From Galerina marginata (taxonomy: Eukaryota; Basidiomycota; Agaricomycetes; Agaricales; Galerinaceae), in contig JAECYW010000001.1 of NCBI GenBank assembly GCA_023014335.1, forward strand, positions 3,782,001-3,846,000: 64,000 nucleotides of DNA, written 5' to 3'. The first letter of the stretch is position 1. The number at the start of each line of letters is the position of its first letter. Of this stretch, positions 50,401 to 59,929 are shown piece after piece. Made by a program: the position numbers and the translations under genes. The notes beneath the pieces were generated by a model that did no database searches, had not been told where the DNA came from, and worked only from the letters and a program-made list of their open reading frames with translations.

Positions 50401-51278
50401 CTGGGATCATCACAGTTTCAGTTTCCTTGATGAGTACGTTATTTTCTGTCATGCACTTGCGACTGAATGGACGCGAATTATGCCCCTAGATCCTGCCAAC
50501 TACGATTGCCAATCCCTACTCCGCGGTGTGTAGCGGTCTTACTGGTTTACTATTCTCTGGGATCATCACAGTTTCAGTTTCCTTGATGAGTACGTTATTT
50601 TCTGTCATGCACTTGCGACTGAATGGACGCGAATTATGCCCCTAGATCCTGCCAACTACGATTTCCAGGCCACGCGAGCAATCGCGAACCTTGACGCCGG
50701 ACAGGCCGATGACGAAGAGACGGGAAGGCAGAATAGCCCGGATAGGAACAGTGATTCTGATACAAAAGAGAAGGTCGATGAAGGCGAAAAGGACGACGAA
50801 AAGAAAGCCACGGAAGTCGTAACATCTTTGAAAGTCGACCTGGATGGTAGGCTTCCAGCCGACATGGAAGTATTGAAGGCCTCTTTCAGAAGGTCATTGT
50901 GGTATAGTTTATCGCTGACCGGTATAGTGGCTGTCATAGGTGCGAGATGTTTTCAGCTTGAGAAATTCGATCGGAACTTTGACGCGACATTTATTTTTGA
51001 ATCTTCTGCTCAAGTGCCTCTTCCAATGTTCTTTTCCCACTATCTGTATAGCGAGAAGTTCTACATGTTCTGGACTGCAGTGAGCATGTAAACCTTACAT
51101 CCTTCTTCATTCTATCTCTTTTCGCTAATCATGGATTTTGCCCCTTAGAATCTGGGCTCTGCTTAGCGGAACCTTTTCTGTTCTGTTACCTATCTGGGAA
51201 AGCAGGCTTGAGATCGCTGGAATATTGAGTGGATCCTTGGCGTTGCTGACTCGTTCAAGAACAAAGGAAGTAAAATAA
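47492..51278 (+). CDS. DUR3: DUR3-type urea/polyamine transporter (solute:sodium symporter family)
   Basis: About 20 exons in phase from the ATG at 47492 (MATEVSDFKPLL) to the TAA at 51276-51278. Checked exons include 47492-47528, 47581-47610, 47666-47760, 47811-47831, 47889-47911, 47970-48047, 49682-49690 and 50006-50019. The family core is continuous: QSVGYGVVIGVGFFFAF, SAWTWSATLLQSST, GVSGPWWYGVGGT, AKVKMNANGAHTFLE, GGAATVNALTGMNT, GGLRATFICDWSHT, SYLTMKSNQG, SGFSGIFCDQGYWQR, KAYMLGGLSWFAVPFAFAS, NPANYDFQATRAIANLD. A charged Asp/Glu/Lys loop follows, then the last membrane segment ending near WESRLEI. DUR3 imports urea at the plasma membrane and is normally induced under nitrogen limitation. 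Microexons of 9 and 14 bases occur. The exact duplication at 50351-50662 is tolerated only if the donor at 50434 joins the acceptor ending at 50645. Confidence 0.88.
50351..50662 (+). repeat. Exact 156-base tandem duplication inside the urea transporter gene
   Basis: Bases 50351-50506 are repeated directly at 50507-50662 with no difference that I can see. Each copy contains the end of one exon (GIITVSVSLM), a donor (GTACG), a whole short intron, an acceptor (CCCCTAG) and the start of the next exon (NPANYD). Splicing from donor 1 to acceptor 2 removes the extra material and keeps the frame. Using both introns would include a 100-base exon with an in-frame TAG. Confidence 0.9.
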
Positions 51279-51719
51279 ATACGATATGAAATCTTTAATG
51301 CGGTGTCGTTATCTCTTGTGATTGGCCTGTTATGTGCAAAATATGTTGCCCTCAAGCAGACTTGAAAGTGCTGGATCGAACCCAACCCACTACTAAAGCC
51401 AGCTTCCGTTTAACGACTTTCAAGTTCTTCTGTTCAACTTTTGTTCGTCCTTGATTCGCTGGATCATCCCATAGCCTTGCCTTGGAATCCGTCGTATACG
51501 TACGTATATCCAGTACGACCTAGCAAGGGCTTTAACCTGACGATGCAGTGTGCTGTCAGGCCTACTCCAGCAGCTCGAAGCTTGAAAAGCTCCAAAAACG
51601 CGTCGAGCAGTGTGTAATCGCGTCGCACGAAGTTCGCAATCCTGATTCGGGTAATTTAATTATTTACCCATGCTTATCATTAGATTTCTTTGTCGTCGCC
51701 CTGTTCTTTTTTTTCTTCA
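51279..51719. other. 3' flank of the urea transporter gene
   Basis: No gene seen. Homology with the other ligase 5' blocks begins near 51700 (TTCTTCATCCTTTACCACCA). Confidence 0.35.
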
Positions 51720-53608
51720 TCCTTTACCACCATGTCGTGGCTTGCTCCAGCGATATCCTGTAACTTTAGACTCCAACACATAGCACCCGTCTGGTGAGTA
51801 ATTTCCATAAACCATCCGCCTATTTTCCGTATACTGAAACGCGTTCTTCTCTTCTCCAGGCCTGGCGTAACCAGGTATGCAGCAAGTAATGACACTCTTT
51901 CTTTGTCGTTCTACTTCGACTAACCACTTCTTGTAGGGGCGCGTGCCAGTAAATGTGAAAGTGCAAGCATGTTAAATCTCCCCCTAGGCGACAAATACGA
52001 GCGCGTGCTAAGATGTCGAACACAGATGGGCCGCCACTGAAGTGTGCGAAGGCAAAGGTTGCGTCAAAGGCCAATCGCCAAAATACCGGCCAAACTTAAG
52101 AATACTGCCGACGACGAGGACGACGAGGAGGCTTCGCCAGCTAAACGAGGATGCAAGACACCTCCTTCCAGATCTGCTAAAGGAAAGCGCAAGGCCGATG
52201 AAGATGACGACGACGTCAAAGAGGAGGACGAGGACGAGGAAGCCCGACCACTCAAACGTTCTCGCAAGGCACCGGTTTCCAAAGGAAAAGGCAAACAGAA
52301 GAAAGAAGACGACGAAGGGGACGAGGACGAAGAAGGCGAGGACGTTGCCCGCCTCTGGAAAGTCGGTCCCGGAGGTTCTCCTTGCTAACAAGTGGGACAT
52401 TGAGAAGGGACCTGATCCGTTTGGATGGTGGATCTCTAAGAAGCTCGATGGTGTTCGGTACGTACCTTTTCCTCCCCTACGAATAGTTTTCTTTGATGTG
52501 ATTTTTGGCCTAACCGTTCTCTCTTTGCTTTACAGTGCATTCTACGAAGGAAAGCAGTTTTTCAGCCGACTCGGTAACGCGTTCACCCCCGCCGAACTGG
52601 TTCCTGGAGAGTGTGAATCTTAGAGCTTACCCTACGTCTCCAGAAAGATTTTGATCAGAAAATCCTTTTATCCACAGAGCTGCCGAACGACGTCACCCTC
52701 GACGGCGAGCTCTACGGCGGTCGTGTTCAATTCCAGTCTACAGTATCTATCGTCAAAACCGTCAACTCGGTGCACTGGAAGAATATCAGCTTCCAGGTAC
52801 GCATATATGCGCTTGTCTCCTTGTTTACCCGTCATTTACTCACCCCACCTATCCAACAGATATTTGACATCCCCTCCCGCGGCACCGAGCCCTTCGAGGA
52901 CCGATACAACTTCCTCCAAAAGACCTTCGGCGAAGGTGGGACACACGCCTCGGAGCAGATCTGCGTCGTCACACACGAGGTCGCCACGGCTCGCGAACAC
53001 GTCCTTGATAAGCTCAAGGAAGTGGAGGCGCTCGGCGGAGAGGGGTTGATGCCCAGGCGGCCTGGGTCGTATGTGGTCCTTTTTCGTCTGCTTCCGCTCG
53101 GCATCGTTTGATTGATTACGATACGTACTGGAATAGGGTATACGAAGGCAGGCGCTCCGGCAGCCTTCTCAAGATCAAGACGTTCTACGACGCCGAAGCT
53201 GTTGTCACCGGCCATGCGCCGGGCAAAGGGCGAAACAAGGGCCTGACGGGTGCGTTAAAGTGTAAAATGGAGTCGGGCAAGGTTTGTTCTTCCTCTTTCC
53301 ATTTAAGAGCACGATCTAACGTTGATCCCTTCAACGTCGGGTCCGGCCTCACTGACAAGATCCGCCAGTCCGCCCAAGATCGGGGCGATCATCACCTACC
53401 GCTTCCAGGAGCTCACCAGGGACGGTGTGCCGAGGTACGTCTTCCTATAATTTTTATCTTAAGCTTGCGTTCCTCGTCAGATAACGCTGTGATATCCCAG
53501 GTTCCCCTCCTTCGTTGGCATTGCGATCGATAAAGACGTGCCTAAGGACGCCGTCATCCCCGAGCATCGGAAGACGGGAGCTGGGGCTGGCGGCGAGGAA
53601 GCCTAACT
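51720..53608 (+). pseudogene. Nearly full-length but dead copy of the DNA ligase gene
   Basis: Matches the intact gene from the CACC microexon (51785-51794) to the final GEEA codons (53604). The 15-base microexon GCCTGGCGTAACCAG is kept at 51864. Damage includes loss of the CKHL site with a stop near 51975, a shift before the VPEVLLANKWDIEKG stretch (near 52350), one extra base in the exon 6 equivalent (FTPAELVP instead of FTPPNWFL), and two lost bases in exon 10 (CGCCCAAG for CGCCGCCCAAG) that shift the OB domain. Motifs I (KKLDGVR), III (LDGELYGGR) and V are still readable. First two coding exons missing. Recently dead compared with the copy at 42238. Confidence 0.85.
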
Positions 53609-53996
53609 CCTCAAGAGAGCGGCGGCTGATGCGTAATGAAAGATTTGAAAAGATGGTTTCTTGGTTTCTTGTTAACTTACTGGCTGCTTCGTCTTGGGTC
53701 TTTGGATTTGTCTGGTTCTGTCTGGACCTTGGTTCGAGATTTTGAATTGATTCTTATTGATATTTTAAATAAATTAGTATCGGATATATTGGGGATTTCA
53801 GTATCCATTCCACCCTACTCATGTTTATAGCTTTCAACTGTTGAATACTTTGTCGCGTGCTTTGTATATTGCTCAGTGAACTGCACTTTGTGTGTAGCGC
53901 ACTCTAATGCTCGCGCTCAATCAGTATTCACTGCTAGGCGACAGACACTATTTGGGATATCAGTTGAATAGCTTCCACTCTGATCAAGTTGTATTA

Positions 53997-55508
53997 CTAA
54001 CAAGTGGTAACATTTATTTGTATATTTACGTCTACAACAGCATTCCGGAATGTTTGGATTTCTTCGTCTGCTGAGAACGAAGACCCAACCTCCAGAGTAA
54101 GAGTTTCAAGAGGCACCCCCAACTCCATCCTTCCATGGACCAATTCCGCTACCCTTGGTAGTTGATCTAGTGCATAATTACAATCCAGATGGATAGCCTT
54201 GAGTTTAGGAAGTGCAACAGCGTTCGACGAGAGCAGTACATCGTGGAGGGGGATAAGGGAAAAAATGTTGCTTTTAATCTCTTTAATGGACACGAGAGCG
54301 AGAATAAATTCCGTGAAACTTTTGGCGTGCGCGTCCTTGATTGAATGGTTGAGCGTAAGTGTCTTGAGAGTAGCCAATCCGGTGGTTGAAAACGTCGATA
54401 AAAGGAGGGAGACCATGGGTTCTGAAAGACCGCCGCTATCGCTATGAAGACCGAATGAGAAAGCCTTGGAGGACCGTTTACCAGCCTTAAAAATGATAAG
54501 CTTTCCATGGAAAGTCAGTTGGAGGTTGGTAATGGGGCTGAATGCTGTATAGTGTTTCAGGTATGTCGAAAGAATGGTGCCAATATCTCCATGGTCTCCC
54601 GGGATCTCCTGCTGGTAGATCGCGAAAAATTCCAGTATACACCCCTTAGCGGGTATTAAGTGTGCTAGGACGGATAAACTGACGTCCACACAATAAATGA
54701 TGCTGTCGAAACTGATTTGTGTGAGCCGGGGAAGAGTAACTACGGGCAGTGGATTTCGTGCGCCCTGAACTGATATGAACGGCTCATGGTTGCCGGTCTC
54801 CAACGACTCGAGGACCGGCAGCTGGTTGAGAGCATTGAGTAAGTCTATGGCGGTGACCGGCCAATGTATAACCAGGTGACAAAGCTTCGGTGTCCTAAAC
54901 GTGGTTAAATTCAATCTCATATGAGCTGCAGAGAGTGTGCGTAATGCCGGTGCCGTATTCGAGAAGAGGACGAATGTGGAAGGGGTAACAAACTCCCCTA
55001 CAAATATGAAAATTTCCATGGAAGGTGCTGGACGCTCGAAGAGGCGGAACCATGGCTCTTCGTCTGGAGAGAAGTTCAGGTTATCAAGCGCTAGAACCAA
55101 GGTCCGGATTCTGGACCAGTGCTCGTCTAAAAGCCATTCAAGTGAATCGAGAGCCAATGGCGAACTTGGATCATAATTTAGAGCTTTGACGTCGAGCAAA
55201 GCTGTTCCGGTCCTGCGAATAACCTCGTTCCTCCAATCGGCTCCTTCTTGCGAGAGGAGATTGAGGTCAAGAATACGGGACCACAACGATGGCGACCCGA
55301 TCGCGAGTTGTCTCCAATTAGAGCAAACCTGCGAGGTATACCGAAGGGTAAGGAGGGCGGGGACTGTATCCTCTGACTGCTCAAAACGCAGCTCCATATT
55401 GGCGTTCAAGGAGAAAATGTACCAAAGTGTGTCATTATCAAGGCTGAAGATTGGACCAGAACGGTTGGTGGGATGAACACGGGAAGGGGGTGGGTTGAAA
55501 TCAAGCAT
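53997..55508 (-). CDS. F-box protein, paralogue A3
   Basis: 503 aa from the ATG at 55508; no earlier ATG in frame. F-box-like segment DNDTLWYIFSLNANMELRF, then SQVCSNWRQLAIGSPSLWSR. Closest relative in the window is A2 (10633-12141), its mirror partner. Differences are spread over the C-terminal two thirds (for example, IYCVDVSLSVLAHLIPAKGC against YDCVGASLSVLGHIIPAKGC). No internal stop or shift, even though the ligase copies on both sides are dead, so it may serve a function independent of them. Expected SCF adaptor; substrate unknown. Confidence 0.78.
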   Translation of the reverse strand: MLDFNPPPSRVHPTNRSGPIFSLDNDTLWYIFSLNANMELRFEQSEDTVPALLTLRYTSQVCSNWRQLAIGSPSLWSRILDLNLLSQEGADWRNEVIRRTGTALLDVKALNYDPSSPLALDSLEWLLDEHWSRIRTLVLALDNLNFSPDEEPWFRLFERPAPSMEIFIFVGEFVTPSTFVLFSNTAPALRTLSAAHMRLNLTTFRTPKLCHLVIHWPVTAIDLLNALNQLPVLESLETGNHEPFISVQGARNPLPVVTLPRLTQISFDSIIYCVDVSLSVLAHLIPAKGCILEFFAIYQQEIPGDHGDIGTILSTYLKHYTAFSPITNLQLTFHGKLIIFKAGKRSSKAFSFGLHSDSGGLSEPMVSLLLSTFSTTGLATLKTLTLNHSIKDAHAKSFTEFILALVSIKEIKSNIFSLIPLHDVLLSSNAVALPKLKAIHLDCNYALDQLPRVAELVHGRMELGVPLETLTLEVGSSFSADEEIQTFRNAVVDVNIQINVTTC

Positions 55509-55880
55509 GTCTTCAATCGAACCTGGTTTAATTTTACTATGCTGCATAGAGACCACGCAGGTCAAGAGAAGTTCGAAGATTTATGAAAGATGTGACCAAA
55601 CAAACCTGATATTATCGATATCCTATACACCACCCAAAGAACCACCAATTGATGCCTAGATTGAGCCCAATTGCGTATGTAAGCAGCGCCCAGAGGACAG
55701 GTCTTGAGGAGAACCAGCCTTGGTAGAGTAGATCCAGCAAGACTCGGATAGGGCGTTGAGCAGTTGCACAGTAAAGCGTTGCGAGCAAGGCTAGTTGATT
55801 CTGCAAAGAAAACCCGCGATGGCAATGTAACCGTGCACAGCCGCTGATGTGATCGACATACTCGATCTAATCTAATCTAT
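55509..55880. promoter_or_regulatory. Divergent block between F-box A3 and a ligase copy
   Basis: Counterpart of 10264-10632. Contains the GATCTAATCTAATCTA direct repeat (55864-55879), the GTGCACAGCCGCTGATG block, and the CAGAACAAACC-like leader. Open frames inside differ in frame between copies, so it is probably non-coding. Head-to-head position suggests a two-way promoter. Confidence 0.5.
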
Positions 55881-56466
55881 GCTTGGGCTGCTCAGATCCG
55901 AGATTTCTTCTCGCCCTTGTTCGTTTTCCTTCTTCATCCTTTACCACCATGTCGTAGCATCCTCTAGCGATACCTTGTCATTCAATCAAACTCCAACACA
56001 TAGCACCTGTCCGGTGAGTAATTTCTACGACTCGTCGCCTCTTTTCCGTATGCTGAAACGCGTTCTTCCCCTCCAGGCCTGGCGTAGAGCCCCGAGTCAA
56101 AGGCTAAACGGCATCCAAGGCAAAGGCTGCGCCAAAAACACCGGCTACATGCAAGAAACCTGCCGACGATGAAGAGAACAAGGAAGAAGAGGATGTTTCG
56201 CCAGCTAAACAAGGACGGAAGACACCTGCTTCCAACCCGCTAAAGGAAAGCGAAAGGCCGATGAAGATGACGACGACGACATGAAAGAGGACGAAGAAGA
56301 GGACGAAGAAGCCTGACTAGTTAAACGCACTCGAAAAGCACCGTTTCCAAAGGAAAGGGAAACAAAAGAAAGAAGAGACGAGGAAGACGCTGGCGAGGAC
56401 GAAGAAGGCGAGGACGATGCCCCGCCACTGGAAAGTGGATCTCTAAGAAGCTCGACGGTGTTAGGT
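55881..56466 (+). pseudogene. 5' fragment of the DNA ligase gene
   Basis: Starts with the shared leader (CTTCATCCTTTACCACCA at 55933). Keeps the CACCTGTCCG microexon with its donor (56003-56014) and part of the next (GCCTGGCGTAG). It continues through a shortened Lys/Asp/Glu coding stretch to the equivalent of ISKKLDGVR near 56445, where it stops. Frames are broken many times. Everything after motif I is gone. Confidence 0.75.
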
Positions 56467-56783
56467 ATGGGATTTTAGCATTCGTAGTATGACTCTACTC
56501 GTATTTATGATAGCTTTCTAATGTTACATAGGTTCTTGTTGCGTGCTCTCAGGCTGTATATTGTTCATTGAATTGCACTTTGTTTAGAGACATCATTCCA
56601 AGCGCAATCTCAATGCCGCATCTCAGATTTTTCAGTCCGTTTAATCGCTCATCCTAATCCTCACCCTCAATCAGCATCAACCGGTAGGCGGCTGTCATTA
56701 TTTGCGGTATCGGTAGAATAGCTTTCACCTTGAGCATGTTCAGCGTTCAATGACCATGAAGAATGAAATTTCAAGCTGTACTA
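56467..56783. other. Convergent spacer, shortened copy
   Basis: Shares TTGCACTTTGTTTAGAGACA and CAATCAGCATCAACCGGTAGG with the spacers at 12142-12500 and 53609-53996. No gene. Confidence 0.4.
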
Positions 56784-58289
56784 CTAGTAAGTTGTAATAA
56801 TGACATTTACGCCAACAACGGCATTCCGGAATGTTTGGATTTCATCGTGTCCTGAAGTTGAAAGCCCGACCTCCATTGACAGAGTAAGGGTTTTCAGAGG
56901 CACCCCGAGCTCCATTCTTCCATTGACCAACCCTGCTACCTTTGATAGTCGGTCTACTCCATATACAGAATCCAGGTAGATGGCCTTGAGCCTTGGAAAT
57001 GCCACAACTTTCGATGAGAGCAGTGCAGTGTGGAGGAGGTTAAGGGAAAAATGATTGATTATAAGCTCTTCGACGGATACCAGAGCAAAAATGAATTCTG
57101 TAAAACGTTTGGTGTGCGCGTCCTTGATTGAATAGTTAAGCGTAAGTGTCTTGACCGTAGTCAATCGAATGTTTGAAACTGCCGAGAAAAGCACGGAGAT
57201 GAGGTGTTCTGAAAAAATTCCCGCATCGCTATTCAGGCCGAATGAAAAGCCCTTGGCGGACGGTTTAACGAGGTTAAAAATGATGAGCTTTCCATAGAAA
57301 GCCAGTTTGAGGTGGGTAATGGGGCTGAATCCTGTAGAGTGTTTCAGGTATGTCGAAAGAATGGTGCCTGTATCATCTCCCGGGGTCTCCTCCTGGTAGG
57401 TTGCGAAGAAATGCAGTATACACCCCTTAGCGGGAATTATGTGTGCTAGAACGGATAAAGCGACGTCCGCAGAATCAATGATGCTCTCAAACTTGATTTG
57501 TGTGAGCCGGGGAAGAGTGGCTACGGGCAGTGAATTTCGTGCGCCCTGAACTGGTAAGAATGGCTCATGGCTGTCAGTCTCCAATGACTGGAGGACCGGC
57601 ATCTGGTTGAGAGCATTGAGCAAGTCGAGGGTGGAAACCGGTGAATGTATGACCAGGTGACAAAGCTTCGGTGTCCTAAACGTGGTTAAATTCAATCTCA
57701 TATGAGCTGCAGAGAGCGTGCGCAACGCCGGTGCCGTATTCGAGAAGAGGACGAATGCTGGAGGGGTGACAAACTCCCCTAAAAATATGAAGATTTCCAT
57801 TGACAGCGCTGGGCGCTCGAAGAGGCGGAACCATGGCTTTTCGTCTGGAGAGAAGTTCAGGTTATCAAGCGCTAGAACCAAGGCCCGAATTCTGGACCAG
57901 TGCGCCTTTAAAAGCCATTCAAGCGAATCGAGAGCCAATGGCGAACTTGGATCATAATTTAGAGCTTTAACGTCGAGCAAAGCTGTTCCGGTCCTGCGAA
58001 TAACCTCGTTCCTCCAATCGGCACCTGCTTGCGAGAGGAGATTGACGTCGAGAATACGAGACCACAACGATGGCGACCCGACCGCGAGTTGTCTCCAAAT
58101 AGAGCAAACTTGAGATATATATCGAAGGGTAAGTAGGGCGGGGACTGTATCCTCTGGTTGCTCGAAATGCAGCTCCATATCGGCGTTCATGGAGAAGATG
58201 TACCAAAGTATGTCGTTATCAAGGCTGTCGATTGGACGAGAAAGGTCGGTGGGACGAATGTGGGAAGAGGGTGGGTTGGAATCAAGCAT
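56784..58289 (-). CDS. F-box protein, paralogue A4
   Basis: 501 aa from the ATG at 58289. The upstream sequence that stays open in A1-A3 is out of frame here, which supports the same start codon in all four. F-box-like segment DNDILWYIFSMNADMELHF, SQVCSIWRQLAVGSPSLWSR. The N-terminus (MLDSNPPSSHIRPTDLS) is closest to A1, its mirror partner, while the middle resembles A3 (LDVKALNYDPSSPLALDSLE). That mosaic suggests exchange between copies. Intact. Convergent with a truncated ligase fragment. Confidence 0.78.
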   Translation of the reverse strand: MLDSNPPSSHIRPTDLSRPIDSLDNDILWYIFSMNADMELHFEQPEDTVPALLTLRYISQVCSIWRQLAVGSPSLWSRILDVNLLSQAGADWRNEVIRRTGTALLDVKALNYDPSSPLALDSLEWLLKAHWSRIRALVLALDNLNFSPDEKPWFRLFERPALSMEIFIFLGEFVTPPAFVLFSNTAPALRTLSAAHMRLNLTTFRTPKLCHLVIHSPVSTLDLLNALNQMPVLQSLETDSHEPFLPVQGARNSLPVATLPRLTQIKFESIIDSADVALSVLAHIIPAKGCILHFFATYQEETPGDDTGTILSTYLKHSTGFSPITHLKLAFYGKLIIFNLVKPSAKGFSFGLNSDAGIFSEHLISVLFSAVSNIRLTTVKTLTLNYSIKDAHTKRFTEFIFALVSVEELIINHFSLNLLHTALLSSKVVAFPRLKAIYLDSVYGVDRLSKVAGLVNGRMELGVPLKTLTLSMEVGLSTSGHDEIQTFRNAVVGVNVIITTY

Positions 58290-58472
58290 GTCTTCGATTG
58301 AACCTGGTTTGGTTTACTGTGCTGCAGAGGGACCACGCAGATCAAGAGAAGTTCAAAATTATTGACGAGTGGCGGATTGACTGTCTTCGAATCGTGGGCA
58401 TTATTTAGAGCCCAGTTTATCAGAACCTCGGCCCAACGCCGCAGCTCTCCTGGACTGTCTTGGACAGGTTTC

Positions 58473-58572
58473 AGCATCTGTGAGTCATCCAACCATCGAA
58501 ATGCAGAGATCTTGAAGTTCCTGCTGTGCTTTTCATGTGAGCCACCCCAGCGACTCCCAACTCGACAGCAGG
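58473..58572 (+). pseudogene. Fragment of a B-type F-box gene
   Basis: About 100 bases matching the start of the gene at 43802: GCATCTGTG, then ATCTTGAAGTTCCTGCTGTG against ATCTTGAAATTCCTGCTTTG, then CTTTTCATGTGAGCC. It lies exactly where homology of the inverted duplication ends, and could mark the breakpoint. Confidence 0.6.
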
Positions 58573-58969
58573 CTCCATGACATGTCCTCATTTCCCATCA
58601 TTCGTTCCTAGTGTGATGCCTGCATTGAAGCATGCGGCCGGGCACCCTGCGGCGGACTGCGCCTGCTGGCGAGGGCGAGAACGAATTAACACAGCAATAT
58701 TGGAATATACTCGCACTTGATTGGCATATGAGAGATAGAGCATTAAAATTCCGATATTGGGAACACTAGTAAAACCACGGAGATCGCGTCTTCTGAAAAT
58801 CCACCCATTTTCTTGCCAAGGGAAAGGTAAAAAGCCTACCGCCGAAGGATCCAGACAATATGAAGTATAGTAGGTTAGAGACGTAAAAAGATTGGCTGCT
58901 TTTCTCGGACCCATATAGTTCGTCGAACCAGCCAGTCGAACAGCCTAAAACAAAAGGAGAAGATGTAAC
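58573..58969. other. Region without a recognised gene
   Basis: Minus strand holds short hydrophobic frames (for example, SNLLYFILSGSFGGRLF near 58870) that may belong to the membrane-protein remnant of the neighbouring repeat. No start, stop or splice pattern is convincing. Confidence 0.3.
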
Positions 58970-59405
58970 GTTTTCAATAAACAAAAGCCAGAGCAGATAT
59001 AAATCCAGAATATCAAATGGACACGCGCTCTACCATGAAGTTAGAGGTCAGTGAAGCGAGAGACGAGTTTAGAAAAATGTGTTTCCTTGAAGTCGGCAGT
59101 GACAAGCGACCGTCGAGTACAGATCCGATGAACTGAGGGAAAATAAGCACAGTGAGTACGTTTTCAATCCGGCATTCTATCGTCAAGTGTAAGCTGAGAA
59201 GGGAATTAAAATATTGGAGGAGAAAACAAGACCAGATGCAAAGCTGGACGGCCCAATCCTGGTGATTTGACCAACAAGGTCAACAAAACTTCGATGCTGG
59301 GATGGCCACCAAAATTGCAATGGAGAATCATGACTAGGACCTAGGGAGTCAGATTCAAAAAAGATGTCGGCCGCTTCTAGTAGGAGAACGAAAATGGCGA
59401 TATAA
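58970..59405. repeat. Direct repeat, copy 1 (membrane-protein-like remnant on minus strand)
   Basis: Repeated at 63185-63630. Shared landmarks in the same order: CGTTTTCAATAAAC, GATATAAATCC, GAAGTTAGAG.TCAGTGAAGC, AGAGACGAG, AAGTGTAAGCTGAGAAGG / GGGCAAGCTGAGAAAGG, ATATTGGAGGAGAAA / ATATTAGAGGAGAAA, AATGGCGATATAACA / AATGGCGATGTAACA. The minus strand encodes hydrophobic pieces (YIAIFVLLLE, SNILIPFSAYT), suggesting remnants of a multi-pass membrane protein gene. No intact frame can be assembled. Confidence 0.6.
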
Positions 59406-59929
59406 CACGCAGATTGTGGGCGGATCCACTCATCTGAGCATCCTATGGGGTTGAACCTGGAAGCAGACCCAGAAGAATGCGAGTTTGAAGTCTACGTCGT
59501 GGCGTCCAATAACAGATGCAAATTTCTCCTCGGATTTATGTTCGTCGATCATCCCACCTGGGCGTAAAATTCAGTGGGTAGCCTTTGATCGTCGTTGATT
59601 CATAGTTCATAATATACCGAACAGAAGGAAACAGATCCGTCACGGAAAGCGGCAAGCCTGGTAAGGCAAGAAATCGTACAAGACAATATGGAACGTCTCT
59701 GATCATCAGTGATTTCCCGGGTCCATAAGAATGGGCAATCGTCAGAACCAGAGAGCAGTAAACCAAGTGCAAACTAGGGTAAAGGTCAAAGTAAACGACG
59801 GTCAGGAGGAATGGAGGGCAGAAGCAAGGATGATGGATCGAGTTTTCGGGAAGCCGCGGGTGGAGATGGCTTGAAAGAGTTGGTTGACGAGATGTGCGTC
59901 AATGAATCTCTTACAATCGTCGCTGAGGT
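59406..59929. other. Region without a recognised gene
   Basis: Minus-strand frame 59536-59772 begins with a hydrophobic stretch (MHLVYCSLVLTIAHSYG) and could be part of the same membrane-protein remnant. Not supported as a gene. Confidence 0.3.

Larger units (their letters stand above)
51770..58460 (-). repeat. Right arm of the inverted segmental duplication
   Basis: Mirror image of 7320-14500. Genes read ligase relic (+), F-box A3 (-), ligase relic (+), F-box A4 (-). Convergent spacers (53609-53996) and the divergent block (55509-55880) also match their left-arm partners. The arms are about 37 kb apart with unrelated single-copy genes between them. Confidence 0.8.

Noticed and set aside
47492..51278. 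Urea transporter as a pseudogene
   Set aside because: It looks shattered at first, but all pieces join in phase once short introns and 9-, 14- and 21-base exons are allowed.
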